Positions 34,066-42,483 of a stretch of DNA of 63,869 nucleotides are shown piece by piece; position 1 is the first letter of the stretch; every line of letters starts with the position of its first letter. This DNA comes from Holophagales bacterium. Its GTDB lineage: Bacteria > Acidobacteriota > Thermoanaerobaculia > Multivoradales > Multivoraceae. Made by a program: the position numbers and the translations under genes. The notes beneath the pieces were generated by a model that worked only from the letters and a program-made list of their open reading frames with translations, ran no database searches and was not told the DNA's origin. The stretch covers positions 1 through 63,869 of the forward strand of contig VXUF01000126.1 in assembly GCA_009837085.1 (NCBI GenBank), given 5' to 3'.

Positions 34066-35544
34066 GGGACCCGCCCACCGCCGGTGCCCTACGGGCTCTG
34101 TTCCGTCGCCGTCTTCCTCTTCGCCGCGACGTCTTCGCTCGCAGCCGCGTCGCCGTCTCTGGAACCGACCCGGTTCACCCTCGACAACGGGATGACCTTT
34201 CTGATCGTCGAACGCCCGGGCCGTCCCCTGGTGTCCGCCGTCTGGGCGGTGCGCGGCGGCTCGGCATCGGATCCGCCCGGTCGTCGCGGCCTGGCCCACG
34301 TCGTGGAGCATCTGCTGTACGGCGGCAGCCGGACGATCGGCACCCGTGACTGGAAGGAGGAAGCGCCGTTGCTCCGGCGCTGGGAGCGTCTGTACGAGCA
34401 GTCCGTCCGGCGCGGAGCGGCGGCATCCGGTCTGGACCGGGTTGAGCAGCGCCTGACCGCTCTTCAACGGGGCGGCGCCTACGCCGGCGTCTACGCCCGG
34501 GCGGGTGCTCTCGGCATCGACGCGTTCACCCGCCACGACTCGACGACGTTCCAGACGCTGCTTCCGAAGGAGAAGATCGAGCTCTGGTTCTGGATGGAGT
34601 CCGATCGCCTGCTCGAACCGGTGTTCCGCGGCTTCCGGCGGGAGTTGGCGGTGGTCGAGCAGGAGCGCCGCCAGCGGATCGACGCGAGCCCGGCCGGTAC
34701 CTGGTTCGAGCTGTTCGACGCCGCTTACTGGGGTGCCGGGCACCCGTACGCCCACTCGCCAGGCGGCGAGCGGCTCGAGGTCGCGCGCCTGCTTCCGGCG
34801 GACGCGCGTTCCCACTTCGAGGCCCTGTACCGGCCCGATCGGCTGGTCGCGGTACTGGTGGGCGACGTGTCTCCCGCGAGAGCCCGGGACCTTGCGAAAC
34901 GGTACTTCGGCAGGCTGAAACGTCCCGGTCGTCGCGAGGCAGCCGCGGCGGAGAATGCAGTCGCGCCCACGCCGGCCCTCGAGTCGCTGGAAGGTCTCTG
35001 CGACTGTCGGAGCCAGGTCGAAATCCGGTACCGCACCGTGCCCTTCGCGGCGGCCGGCGACGCGGTGGCGCTCGACGTTCTGGCCGGACTGCTGAACAGC
35101 CGCTCCGGGAGGTTGTACAGGGACCTGGTCGTGGGCGAGGACCGGGTCGCCTTCGCGGCGTCGGCGGAGCATGTGTCGCGACAGCTCGACGGGTACTTCG
35201 CCGTCCGGATCGAGGCCGGGGAGGGTGTGGAGCTTCCGGAGCTGACCCCTGCCTGGGACGGGCTGCTCGGAAGGATCCTTGCCGGCAGTGCCGTCGACTC
35301 CGAGCTCGACCGGGTCCGCAGGCAGCTTCTGACCGATTCCTGGCGGCAGCTCGAACAGGACGCCGGAGTGGCGCACCGGCTCGCGGCCGCCGAAGTACTT
35401 GGCGGCTGGCGACAGTTGACGGAGTGGCTGGACGCCGCGGCCGGCGTCTCCGCCTCTGACCTGGAGCGGGTGATCGATCGTTACTTCGTGACGGCTGATC
35501 GGGCGGTCCTGTCCCTGACCCGCTCGGGGGACGCTGGACGGTGA
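34045..35544 (+). CDS. M16 zinc metalloprotease, catalytic subunit
   Basis: A 499-residue periplasmic pitrilysin-family protease. After a signal peptide (LCSVAVFLFAATSSLAAAS) it has FTLDNGMTFLIVERP and the inverted zinc motif H85-V-V-E88-H89, with the third ligand Glu in ELAVVEQERR (near 205). A roughly 40-residue Arg-rich insertion separates the two sites. The second M16 domain follows (about 225-490). The ATG lies inside the REP-like repeat, so its first residues are repeat-derived; GTG 34084, at the start of the signal peptide, is a good alternative. It overlaps the inactive M16 partner by GTGA. Confidence 0.87.
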   Translation: MPRSGEPGTRPPPVPYGLCSVAVFLFAATSSLAAASPSLEPTRFTLDNGMTFLIVERPGRPLVSAVWAVRGGSASDPPGRRGLAHVVEHLLYGGSRTIGTRDWKEEAPLLRRWERLYEQSVRRGAAASGLDRVEQRLTALQRGGAYAGVYARAGALGIDAFTRHDSTTFQTLLPKEKIELWFWMESDRLLEPVFRGFRRELAVVEQERRQRIDASPAGTWFELFDAAYWGAGHPYAHSPGGERLEVARLLPADARSHFEALYRPDRLVAVLVGDVSPARARDLAKRYFGRLKRPGRREAAAAENAVAPTPALESLEGLCDCRSQVEIRYRTVPFAAAGDAVALDVLAGLLNSRSGRLYRDLVVGEDRVAFAASAEHVSRQLDGYFAVRIEAGEGVELPELTPAWDGLLGRILAGSAVDSELDRVRRQLLTDSWRQLEQDAGVAHRLAAAEVLGGWRQLTEWLDAAAGVSASDLERVIDRYFVTADRAVLSLTRSGDAGR

Positions 35545-37061
35545 GCAGGGTGCTCGCGCTCGCGCTTCTCGCGGCGGTGGTGCCGTTCCCCGGGTCCGTC
35601 GCGGCCCAGGCGATTCCGGAGCGGCCGGAGGATCTGCGATTTGCGCCGTCGGTCTTCGAGCCGCCTCCGGTTTCCGGGCTGCGCTTCGAACTCGGGAACG
35701 GCCTGCCTGTCTATGTCGTGCCCGACCGCGGCCTGCCGCTCGTCGATGTCGTCGTGGCGCTGCCGGTCGGCGACCGGAACGAGGCGCCGGGCGAGGATGG
35801 CCTGGCCTCGATGACGGCGGCGATGGCGCGGCGCGGCGGCGCCGGCGAGTCTGGTCCCGACGAGCTCGACGACGAGATCGACGCCCTGGGCGCGCGCATC
35901 CAGGCGAGCAGTTCCTGGGGGCGCACGGTCCTGGTGCTCGACTCGGGTTCCGAGGCGCTGGATCGGGGGTTGGAGTTGCTGGCGTCGATCCTGTTCGAAC
36001 CGCGGTTCGACGAAGCGCGGGTGGAGCAGGCGAAGGAGAACCTCCGCGTCAGTCTCTTGGCGGAGGCCGACGACCCGCGGGCGGTTCTCGAACGGGAGTG
36101 GCTGCGTCTGGTTCACGGGCCCGCTTCCCCGCGGAGCCGCCGCTTGACGCAGGCGTCGATCGCGGCGTTCGATCGCGACGCTCTCGCCCGCTTCCACCGG
36201 CGGCACTGGAGTTCACGGGGTGCAGTGATCGCCGCTTCGGGCGACGTCGACGCCGAGGCGCTGGTGGCGCGGCTCGACGAGCTGTTCGGCGGTTGGGAAC
36301 CACGGCCACCGGAAGCGGCCGAGGATCCGAAGGGGCTGCCGCAAGGGTTGCCGGTGGAGTCCGCCGAGCCGGCGGCGCCCGCCGCCGTTTCGCCGGGCTG
36401 GTGGACGATCGATCGACCCGGCACGCAGGCCGCGCTCGCGTTCGGCCACCGTGGCGCGCTGTTCGATTCGTGGGACGACCCCGGTCGCTGGGCGCTGATG
36501 CTCCTGGCCGAGATCCTGGACGGCCCGGGCGCAGTGTCCCGGTTGCGCTCGCGGCTGCAACTCGAAGAGGGACTCACGTACCGTGTGCTCACTCACTTCA
36601 GTCTCGACATCGTGACGACGGCGACGGATTCCGGGCGCAATCGCGGCATGGGAGAGTTCCGCGTCTTCCTGGAGACGGCGCCCGAATCGACCGTGGAGGC
36701 TGCCTCCGTGGTGCTCGAAGAAGTCCGTCGGCTGCTGCGTGACGAGGTGCCGGAGAACGAGATCGCCACCGCCAGACAGTCTCTTCTCGCCCGTCTGCCG
36801 CTGCTGTTCGACCGTGCCGAGGCCATCGCCGGCCGTTACGCGGAGGACGAGCTGCTTGGTCGCCCTCACGAGTACTGGGCGGTGTATCGCGAGCGGCTTC
36901 TCGCGGTGACCGCCGCGGACATCCGGGAGGCGGCTCGCCGGTTTCTCGAACCGGAGGAATCGGTGTTGCTGGTGATCGGCGGCCGAAAGGCGACGAGCCG
37001 CGACCGGGGCTTCGACGAGTTGCGCGACGCGCTCGGCGACCCGCGTGCGGCGTCGGGATAG
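35541..37061 (+). CDS. M16-family protein, non-catalytic subunit
   Basis: A 506-residue secreted M16 homologue with a signal peptide (LALALLAAVVPFPGSVAAQ). The fold is complete, with LRFELGNGLPVYVVPDRGLPLVDV at the start and an M16_C-like second half. However, the position of HxxEH reads GLASMTAAMARRGG, so all three zinc-site residues are lost. Bacterial M16 proteases often occur as pairs in which one subunit has the zinc site and the other completes substrate binding. The GTG start overlaps the stop of the catalytic partner, supporting a heterodimer. A TAGCCT hexamer overlaps its own TAG stop. Confidence 0.87.
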   Translation: MSRVLALALLAAVVPFPGSVAAQAIPERPEDLRFAPSVFEPPPVSGLRFELGNGLPVYVVPDRGLPLVDVVVALPVGDRNEAPGEDGLASMTAAMARRGGAGESGPDELDDEIDALGARIQASSSWGRTVLVLDSGSEALDRGLELLASILFEPRFDEARVEQAKENLRVSLLAEADDPRAVLEREWLRLVHGPASPRSRRLTQASIAAFDRDALARFHRRHWSSRGAVIAASGDVDAEALVARLDELFGGWEPRPPEAAEDPKGLPQGLPVESAEPAAPAAVSPGWWTIDRPGTQAALAFGHRGALFDSWDDPGRWALMLLAEILDGPGAVSRLRSRLQLEEGLTYRVLTHFSLDIVTTATDSGRNRGMGEFRVFLETAPESTVEAASVVLEEVRRLLRDEVPENEIATARQSLLARLPLLFDRAEAIAGRYAEDELLGRPHEYWAVYRERLLAVTAADIREAARRFLEPEESVLLVIGGRKATSRDRGFDELRDALGDPRAASG

Positions 37062-37125
37062 CCTTGCCGTGGACGGACGGCCCTGAAGACCGAACCGGAC
37101 GGCCTTGAGGAGGAGGAGAAGTCTC

Positions 37126-39870
37126 GTGTTTCTATTGAGGTTCAGGACCGGTGGACAACAGTCCACCCGCGTCCGCCCTGCACGTTGCCGCTTGCTGCCC
37201 GGTTTCTGTCTGCTACTCGTCGCAGCCGGTGCCCAGGGTCAGCAGTTCGCGAGCCTCGCGTCCGCCACTGACGACCGGAGCGCCGCGGCTCGTGCGGGGG
37301 GAACGGCGATCGTCGTCGATCACGATCTGGTGCGTTCCGGCCCCCAGCGGCTGGAGTTGCAGGGAACGGACGGCCGGATTCTGGTCGCCGAGCGCAGCGT
37401 GTTCGAGGATCGGGGAGACGGCAACGTGATGTGGGCGGGCCGGTTCCCGGGTGCGGACTACGACAGCGTCGTGCTGACGGTTCAGGACGGGCACCTCCAG
37501 GGCATGTTCGGCGAGCCGGGCAGGGCCGCTCACTGGATTCGCTCCGGCCGGGACGGCAGGGGCCTGCTCGATCAGCCTGTCGGCGGTGTACCTGTCGAGT
37601 TCTGCGGGGGCGGTCTCGGTGCCGAGGAGAGCGAGTCACCAGCAGTCGTCGCGACGGCGAGTACGGATCGGCCGGTCCGCGTATCGAGCGCGTCGAACCA
37701 TGATCGGTTGGACATCCTTGTGGTCTACACCGTACGTGCGGCGCTGGTCTGGGACCAGTTCGGCTACGGCACGCCGCGGGCGTCGGTCCAGGCGGCAATG
37801 GACTTTCTGAACCTGGTGTTGCGGAACAACGACATGCCCGTCAGAGCCCACCTGGTTCACCTGGCCGAGGCGCCCGCGGCGCTCGTTGGTCCCCAGAGCG
37901 TTTGGGGACGCCTTCGGCAGCTCAGGGAGATTGCGGAGTTGCGGTTCAAGTACCAAGCCGACATGTACCACCTGTTTACCGGCGAAACGTCCCGGTCACT
38001 TGGATACTGCGGTATCGCGCGATTGCTCAGGCGCGTCGAGGAACGAAGCGGTACGTTCTCGGACGCCTACGGCGTGACCTCCGCGGCCTGCAGCTTTCCT
38101 GCGCAAGAGGGGGCCTATCCGTACTTCGGCCAGGTCTTTGCCCACGAGATCGGTCACAACCTGGGCGCCAATCACGATCCGGCAAACACGAACCAGACTC
38201 AGGACACTGCGGTGAGACCCTGGGCTTTCGGACACGTCGACATCAGCGTCGCACCGACGGTCGAGACGATCATGAGCTACCGGAGCTACCAGCCGCGTCA
38301 GTGGGTGCCGTTCTTCTCTTCGGTGCGGATCACGCCGAACGGTTGGACGATCGGCAGGGAAGGCGCGAGGGAGAACGAGCGCGCTCTCTACGACACCGTG
38401 CCTCTTGCCGTCCAGTACAGCGACAAGATGCCGGATCCGGCCGCCCTGCCCGAGTCGCCAAGTTGGGTGCCAGCGGCCCCGGCGGAGTTGACGGTCAAGT
38501 CCACGAGCAGGACGAGCGCTCGACTGGAATGGGAAGACCGGTCGGACGACGAACTCGGCTTCCGGATCCATGCCAAGACAGGTGGCGACATCTGGAGGAT
38601 CGTGGAGACGGTGACGGCCGACCGGGAGTTCGTAGAAGTCACCGGTCTGAAGCCGGAAGGCCGCTACACGTTCCGGGTGCGCGCCCACCACGACCTGGGC
38701 GGATCCGACAGCGACCTAGTCACCGTCACCCTACGCTCCGGCGGCGACGGCCCCGGTCCCGGCCCGGGGGGGATCAGCGTGCCGGACGACATCACGGCGA
38801 CGGTCAGCGGTGCCACTGCGGTCGAGTTGGGATGGTCAGGCGCCCCCAACGGCACGGTCGAGGTCGAGGCACGGTCCTGGAAGGAAGGGTGGCGCAACGT
38901 GGCCTCGACGGATGCCGCGGCCGGTCGAGTCACGGTGGAGGGCCTCGACGCGGAGGCGCCCTACACCTTCCGGCTCCGCCTGCGCGCAACCAGCGGCAAG
39001 GTCTCCTCCTGGTCGGACGAAGTCAACGTGACGACCGGCGACGTGTCCGGCGCCTGCCGGTCAGGGGACCAGTACCTGTGCCTGTCACAAGGCCGCTTCG
39101 AGATCCAGGTGCACTGGAAGGACCACAACCGGGCAGGCGTCTACGGGAACGGGACAGCCGTGCCGATCGATGTCTCGGACGAGTCCGGGATGTTCTGGTT
39201 CTTCAGCAGTTCGAACATCGAACTGGTGGTCAAGACGCTGGATGGCCGCGGAGTCAACGGTCACTACTGGGTGTTCTTCGGCGCGCTTTCGGATGTCGAG
39301 TACTGGGTAAGCGTGCGCGACACCGCCGGCGGCGGCCGCCGGACGTACCACAACCCGCCGACCGAGAACTGCGGCCAATCCGACATCACGGCGTTCGTTC
39401 CTGCGTCGGCGTCCGGCAGTTCCGATGGAGCGGCCGGGAGAGCCGGAGTCGACCTGATCGCGATGAAGGCGGTTCCGATCGAGCTTCCTGGCGTCACCCT
39501 GTCCCAGGAAGGCGGCGGCACCTGCGAACCGGGGGCGGACAGGTTGTGCCTGCACGACGGCCGCTTCTCGGTGGAAGTCGAGTTCGCCGATCCGAACGTG
39601 AACGAGAAGAAGGCCGGCCAGGTCGTGTCGTCGCTGACAACGAGGGAGACCGGGTTCTTCTGGTTCTTCAGCCCGACCAACGTGGAGCTGGCGGCGAAGG
39701 TGCTGGACGGCCGCGCGCTGACGGGCAAGTACTGGTTCCTGTACGGGGGCCTCTCGGACGTGGAGTACACCATCACGCTGACCGACACCGTGACGCGTGA
39801 GTCGAATCGCTACGTCAACGAAGCGGGAAGCCTCTGCGGCGGCATCGACACCAGAGCGCTGCCTCGCTAG
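37126..39870 (+). CDS. Secreted metzincin metalloprotease with FN3 and C-terminal repeat domains
   Basis: A 914-residue protease. A signal peptide ends near AAGAQG. A prodomain (about 30-175; HDLVRSGPQRLEL, SVFEDRGDGNVMWAG) closes with a conserved FCGGG Cys. The catalytic domain has H340-EIGHNLGANHD and the Met-turn IMSYR, as in reprolysin-like enzymes. Two fibronectin-III domains follow (about 445-540 and 555-640), then two copies of an unrecognised domain of about 115 residues (about 641-758 and 798-914) with GMFWFFSSSNIELVVKTLDG and related motifs. GTG 37126 is chosen for AGGAGGAG upstream; TTG 37105 is the alternative. The next gene is a paralogue. Confidence 0.88.
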   Translation: MFLLRFRTGGQQSTRVRPARCRLLPGFCLLLVAAGAQGQQFASLASATDDRSAAARAGGTAIVVDHDLVRSGPQRLELQGTDGRILVAERSVFEDRGDGNVMWAGRFPGADYDSVVLTVQDGHLQGMFGEPGRAAHWIRSGRDGRGLLDQPVGGVPVEFCGGGLGAEESESPAVVATASTDRPVRVSSASNHDRLDILVVYTVRAALVWDQFGYGTPRASVQAAMDFLNLVLRNNDMPVRAHLVHLAEAPAALVGPQSVWGRLRQLREIAELRFKYQADMYHLFTGETSRSLGYCGIARLLRRVEERSGTFSDAYGVTSAACSFPAQEGAYPYFGQVFAHEIGHNLGANHDPANTNQTQDTAVRPWAFGHVDISVAPTVETIMSYRSYQPRQWVPFFSSVRITPNGWTIGREGARENERALYDTVPLAVQYSDKMPDPAALPESPSWVPAAPAELTVKSTSRTSARLEWEDRSDDELGFRIHAKTGGDIWRIVETVTADREFVEVTGLKPEGRYTFRVRAHHDLGGSDSDLVTVTLRSGGDGPGPGPGGISVPDDITATVSGATAVELGWSGAPNGTVEVEARSWKEGWRNVASTDAAAGRVTVEGLDAEAPYTFRLRLRATSGKVSSWSDEVNVTTGDVSGACRSGDQYLCLSQGRFEIQVHWKDHNRAGVYGNGTAVPIDVSDESGMFWFFSSSNIELVVKTLDGRGVNGHYWVFFGALSDVEYWVSVRDTAGGGRRTYHNPPTENCGQSDITAFVPASASGSSDGAAGRAGVDLIAMKAVPIELPGVTLSQEGGGTCEPGADRLCLHDGRFSVEVEFADPNVNEKKAGQVVSSLTTRETGFFWFFSPTNVELAAKVLDGRALTGKYWFLYGGLSDVEYTITLTDTVTRESNRYVNEAGSLCGGIDTRALPR

Positions 39871-39890
39871 AAAGAAGCGCTTACCTTCTA

Positions 39891-39902
39891 CCGACCGGTC
39901 GG
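39891..39902. promoter_or_regulatory. 12-bp palindrome upstream of the second metzincin gene
   Basis: CCGACCGGTCGG, a perfect palindrome centred about 40 bp before the TATACT box of the next gene. It could be an operator or the stem of a hairpin after the upstream stop. Role unknown. Confidence 0.35.
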
Positions 39903-39930
39903 ACATCATGACGCTCTGGAGGCGGAGGTC

Positions 39931-39936
39931 TATACT
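39931..39936 (+). promoter_or_regulatory. Leaderless -10 box of the second metzincin gene
   Basis: TATACT, one base from the TATAAT consensus, with 8 nt to the ATG at 39945 and no Shine-Dalgarno sequence. A weak -35 candidate, ATGACG, lies at 39908-39913. Confidence 0.55.
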
Positions 39937-39944
39937 GATTCGCC

Positions 39945-42449
39945 ATGAATGATCGACGACTTCCCGCGAGGGATGACCGGCGGCGGGGGCGGCTTCTACC
40001 GTCCTGTTTGCCGTTTTGCTTTCTTGTCTTTCTGGCCGCTGGCGCCCAGGGCCAACGGCTTCTGAACATCGTTCCGCTGGGCGATGATCCGACCTCCGGC
40101 GGCTGGTCCGTCGAGGTCGACCACGATCTGCTGCGTTCCGCTCCACAGCGGCTCGAGGTCGAGGTCCCCGATGGCCGCGTGCTGACCCCTGAGATGAGCG
40201 TCTTCGAGGATCGCGGCAACGGCAACGCGATGTGGGCGGGTGGTTACCCGGAACTTGGCTACGACAGTGTCGTCCTGACCCTGCACGATGGTCAACTGTT
40301 GGGCCGCCTGGGCCTGCCGGAGGGGGGCGCCTACTGGCTCCGGCCCGGCGCCGGGAGCGCTGGTCTGCTGACGGAAGGTCGCGAGACCTCGGCGCGGGCC
40401 TGTGGAGGAAGTGTCGTTCCGGAGAGAGAACCAGTCGTTCCGGCTGTGTCAGCACAGCGGTCCGGTCCTCCCGAGAGCGTGGCCAACGCCTCGAACCACG
40501 ATCGACTCGACATCCTGATGCTCTATACACCGGGCGCGGTGACGCGACTGAGACAGGCGGGTTGGGGCGAGCCCGCGGCGGCGATGCAGGCCGCGATCGA
40601 CTACCTGAACATGGTGCTGGCAAACAATCAGGTGGGTCTCACGGCGCACATGATCCACCAGCAGGAGGCGCCGGCCGCGCTTGCGCAGGTTGTCAGTCCC
40701 CTTGGCGCCCTCAGCGGCAGCGGCGACGTCCTTGATCTTCGGATCGAACATGAGGCGGATCTGGTTCACCTTTTCTTTGCGGAAACGCCCGGTTTCTGCG
40801 GGCAGGCCTTCGTGATGCTCCGCGGACACACCCCCCGCAACTTCTGGGACTCGGGCTACGGCGTCACGACCGTGGGCGGCGGATGCGTCGACATCGCGAG
40901 CCAGGTCCGGGACGGTGAGTACGCGAACCAGTTCGAGACCTTCGCTCACGAGATCGGGCACAACCTCGGCGGGAACCACGATCCGGACAACACGAGTATC
41001 GATCCCGGCGACGCTGTGGAGCCCTACGCCTACGGCCATCACAACTTCGAGCCCCAGCCGAACGTGAAGAGCGTGATGAGCTACAACGAGGGCCGACAGG
41101 AGCCGTTCTTCTCGACTGTTCGTGTCCGGCCGCGGAACTTCGTCATGGGAGTCGCCGGCGAGCGGGAGAACGAGCGCGTGGTTCAGCGGACGACCCACAT
41201 CGTTGCCGAGTTGAGCAACCATTTGCCCCGGACTGGCGAACCACCACCGCCGCCGCCACGGCCGCCGGGGAACCCGCCGGCCGCGCCGAGCGACCTGCAG
41301 GTCACGCCGACCGGCGCCACCAGCGTCAAGCTGGCCTGGACCGATCGGTCGACGAACGAGGACGGCTTCGAGGTCCACGCGCGGCTTCAGGGAAGCCGCT
41401 GGCAGACGGTCAAGCGGCTGCCGCCCGAAACGGAGTCGGCCGACATCGACGGCCTCGAGAGCGGCGGTCGCTACGACTTCCGGGTGCGGGCCTACAACCG
41501 GGACGGCGGCGGAAGCAGCAACGTCGTCACGCTCGTGCTGCGGGCGGCGGAGTACACGGACTGCGTGCCCTCGGCCTCGCAGATCACGTTCGCCCATGGT
41601 TACACCGTGAGCATGTGCGTCGAGTATCAGAAGGACGGCGAAACGGTCGTCGAGGACGCGAAGGACTACGGTCTGGAGTCGCGCGAGTCCGGCCTGCTCT
41701 ACTTCTTCGACCGGGACAACGCCGAGGTGCTGGTCAAGGTGCTGGATGCCTGTGCGGTGAACGGTTATCGCTGGGTGTTCGTGGCGCCGGTGACGGACCT
41801 CGCGTTCAACCTCTACGTCGACGAGACGTCGACCAACGAACGCTGGGAACACCGGAATCCGAGGGGCGGCCAGACCGCGTCGACAAAGAGCGATGTCGCG
41901 GCCTTCCCCTGCCAGGCGGCCGGCTCGACGGTGGCGGCGAAGGATAGCGGCGGCGGCGCGACGGGGGTGGAACTCGTCGATTCCGGGCTACCGCGCGCAG
42001 CCCCTGCCGTTTCGGTTCCCGTTGCGGCGGTCTCGGCGCCGCTGGTCCCGGTCGGCGTTGCACAGGCGATCGCCGGGGGCGAGGGGACGGACTGCGAGCC
42101 GAGTCCGGTGGCCACACTCGCGGGCGGTTACACCGTGAACATGTGCGTCGAGTACCTCAAGGACGGGGTCGCCGAGGTGCGTGAGGCGCGGGACTTCGGC
42201 CTGGAATCCCAGCAGTCCGGTCTCCTGTACTTCTTCGAACCGAGCAATGCGGAGGTGCTGATCAAGGTGCTCGACGGCTGCGGCGTGAACGGCCACCGCT
42301 GGGTGTTCGTGGCGCCGGTGACGGACCTGGCGTTCAATCTCACGGTTGTGTCTCCCAACCCTGACGAAGAGCCCTGGACCCACAGTAATCGTCTCAGCCA
42401 GACCGCGTCGCCGAAGAGCGACACGTCAGCCTTCGCCTGCAGCAACTGA
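39945..42449 (+). CDS. Secreted metzincin metalloprotease, tandem paralogue
   Basis: An 834-residue paralogue of the preceding protease. Signal peptide to AAGAQG; prodomain (HDLLRSAPQRLEV, SVFEDRGNGNAMWAG) ending in ACGGS with the same conserved Cys; catalytic motif H335-EIGHNLGGNHD and Met-turn VMSYN. It has a Pro-rich linker (about 430-445), one fibronectin-III domain (about 445-535) instead of two, and two copies of the C-terminal domain (about 536-657 and 714-834; GLLYFFDRDNAEVLVKVLD, GLLYFFEPSNAEVLIKVLD). It is predicted to be secreted and activated by prodomain removal. It has its own promoter, so it is not merely a read-through copy. Confidence 0.88.
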   Translation: MNDRRLPARDDRRRGRLLPSCLPFCFLVFLAAGAQGQRLLNIVPLGDDPTSGGWSVEVDHDLLRSAPQRLEVEVPDGRVLTPEMSVFEDRGNGNAMWAGGYPELGYDSVVLTLHDGQLLGRLGLPEGGAYWLRPGAGSAGLLTEGRETSARACGGSVVPEREPVVPAVSAQRSGPPESVANASNHDRLDILMLYTPGAVTRLRQAGWGEPAAAMQAAIDYLNMVLANNQVGLTAHMIHQQEAPAALAQVVSPLGALSGSGDVLDLRIEHEADLVHLFFAETPGFCGQAFVMLRGHTPRNFWDSGYGVTTVGGGCVDIASQVRDGEYANQFETFAHEIGHNLGGNHDPDNTSIDPGDAVEPYAYGHHNFEPQPNVKSVMSYNEGRQEPFFSTVRVRPRNFVMGVAGERENERVVQRTTHIVAELSNHLPRTGEPPPPPPRPPGNPPAAPSDLQVTPTGATSVKLAWTDRSTNEDGFEVHARLQGSRWQTVKRLPPETESADIDGLESGGRYDFRVRAYNRDGGGSSNVVTLVLRAAEYTDCVPSASQITFAHGYTVSMCVEYQKDGETVVEDAKDYGLESRESGLLYFFDRDNAEVLVKVLDACAVNGYRWVFVAPVTDLAFNLYVDETSTNERWEHRNPRGGQTASTKSDVAAFPCQAAGSTVAAKDSGGGATGVELVDSGLPRAAPAVSVPVAAVSAPLVPVGVAQAIAGGEGTDCEPSPVATLAGGYTVNMCVEYLKDGVAEVREARDFGLESQQSGLLYFFEPSNAEVLIKVLDGCGVNGHRWVFVAPVTDLAFNLTVVSPNPDEEPWTHSNRLSQTASPKSDTSAFACSN

Positions 42450-42483
42450 AGGAGCGAACGCGGCTCTGCCCGGCGACGGACGG

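Noticed and set aside
35541..37061. Second M16 gene as a decayed pseudogene
   Set aside because: Only the zinc site is lost; the frame, signal peptide and both domains are intact, which fits the known non-catalytic M16 partners.
39891..39902. Palindrome after the first metzincin gene as its terminator
   Set aside because: Stem of six with no loop and no T-run; a poorly paired stem just before it is also too weak.
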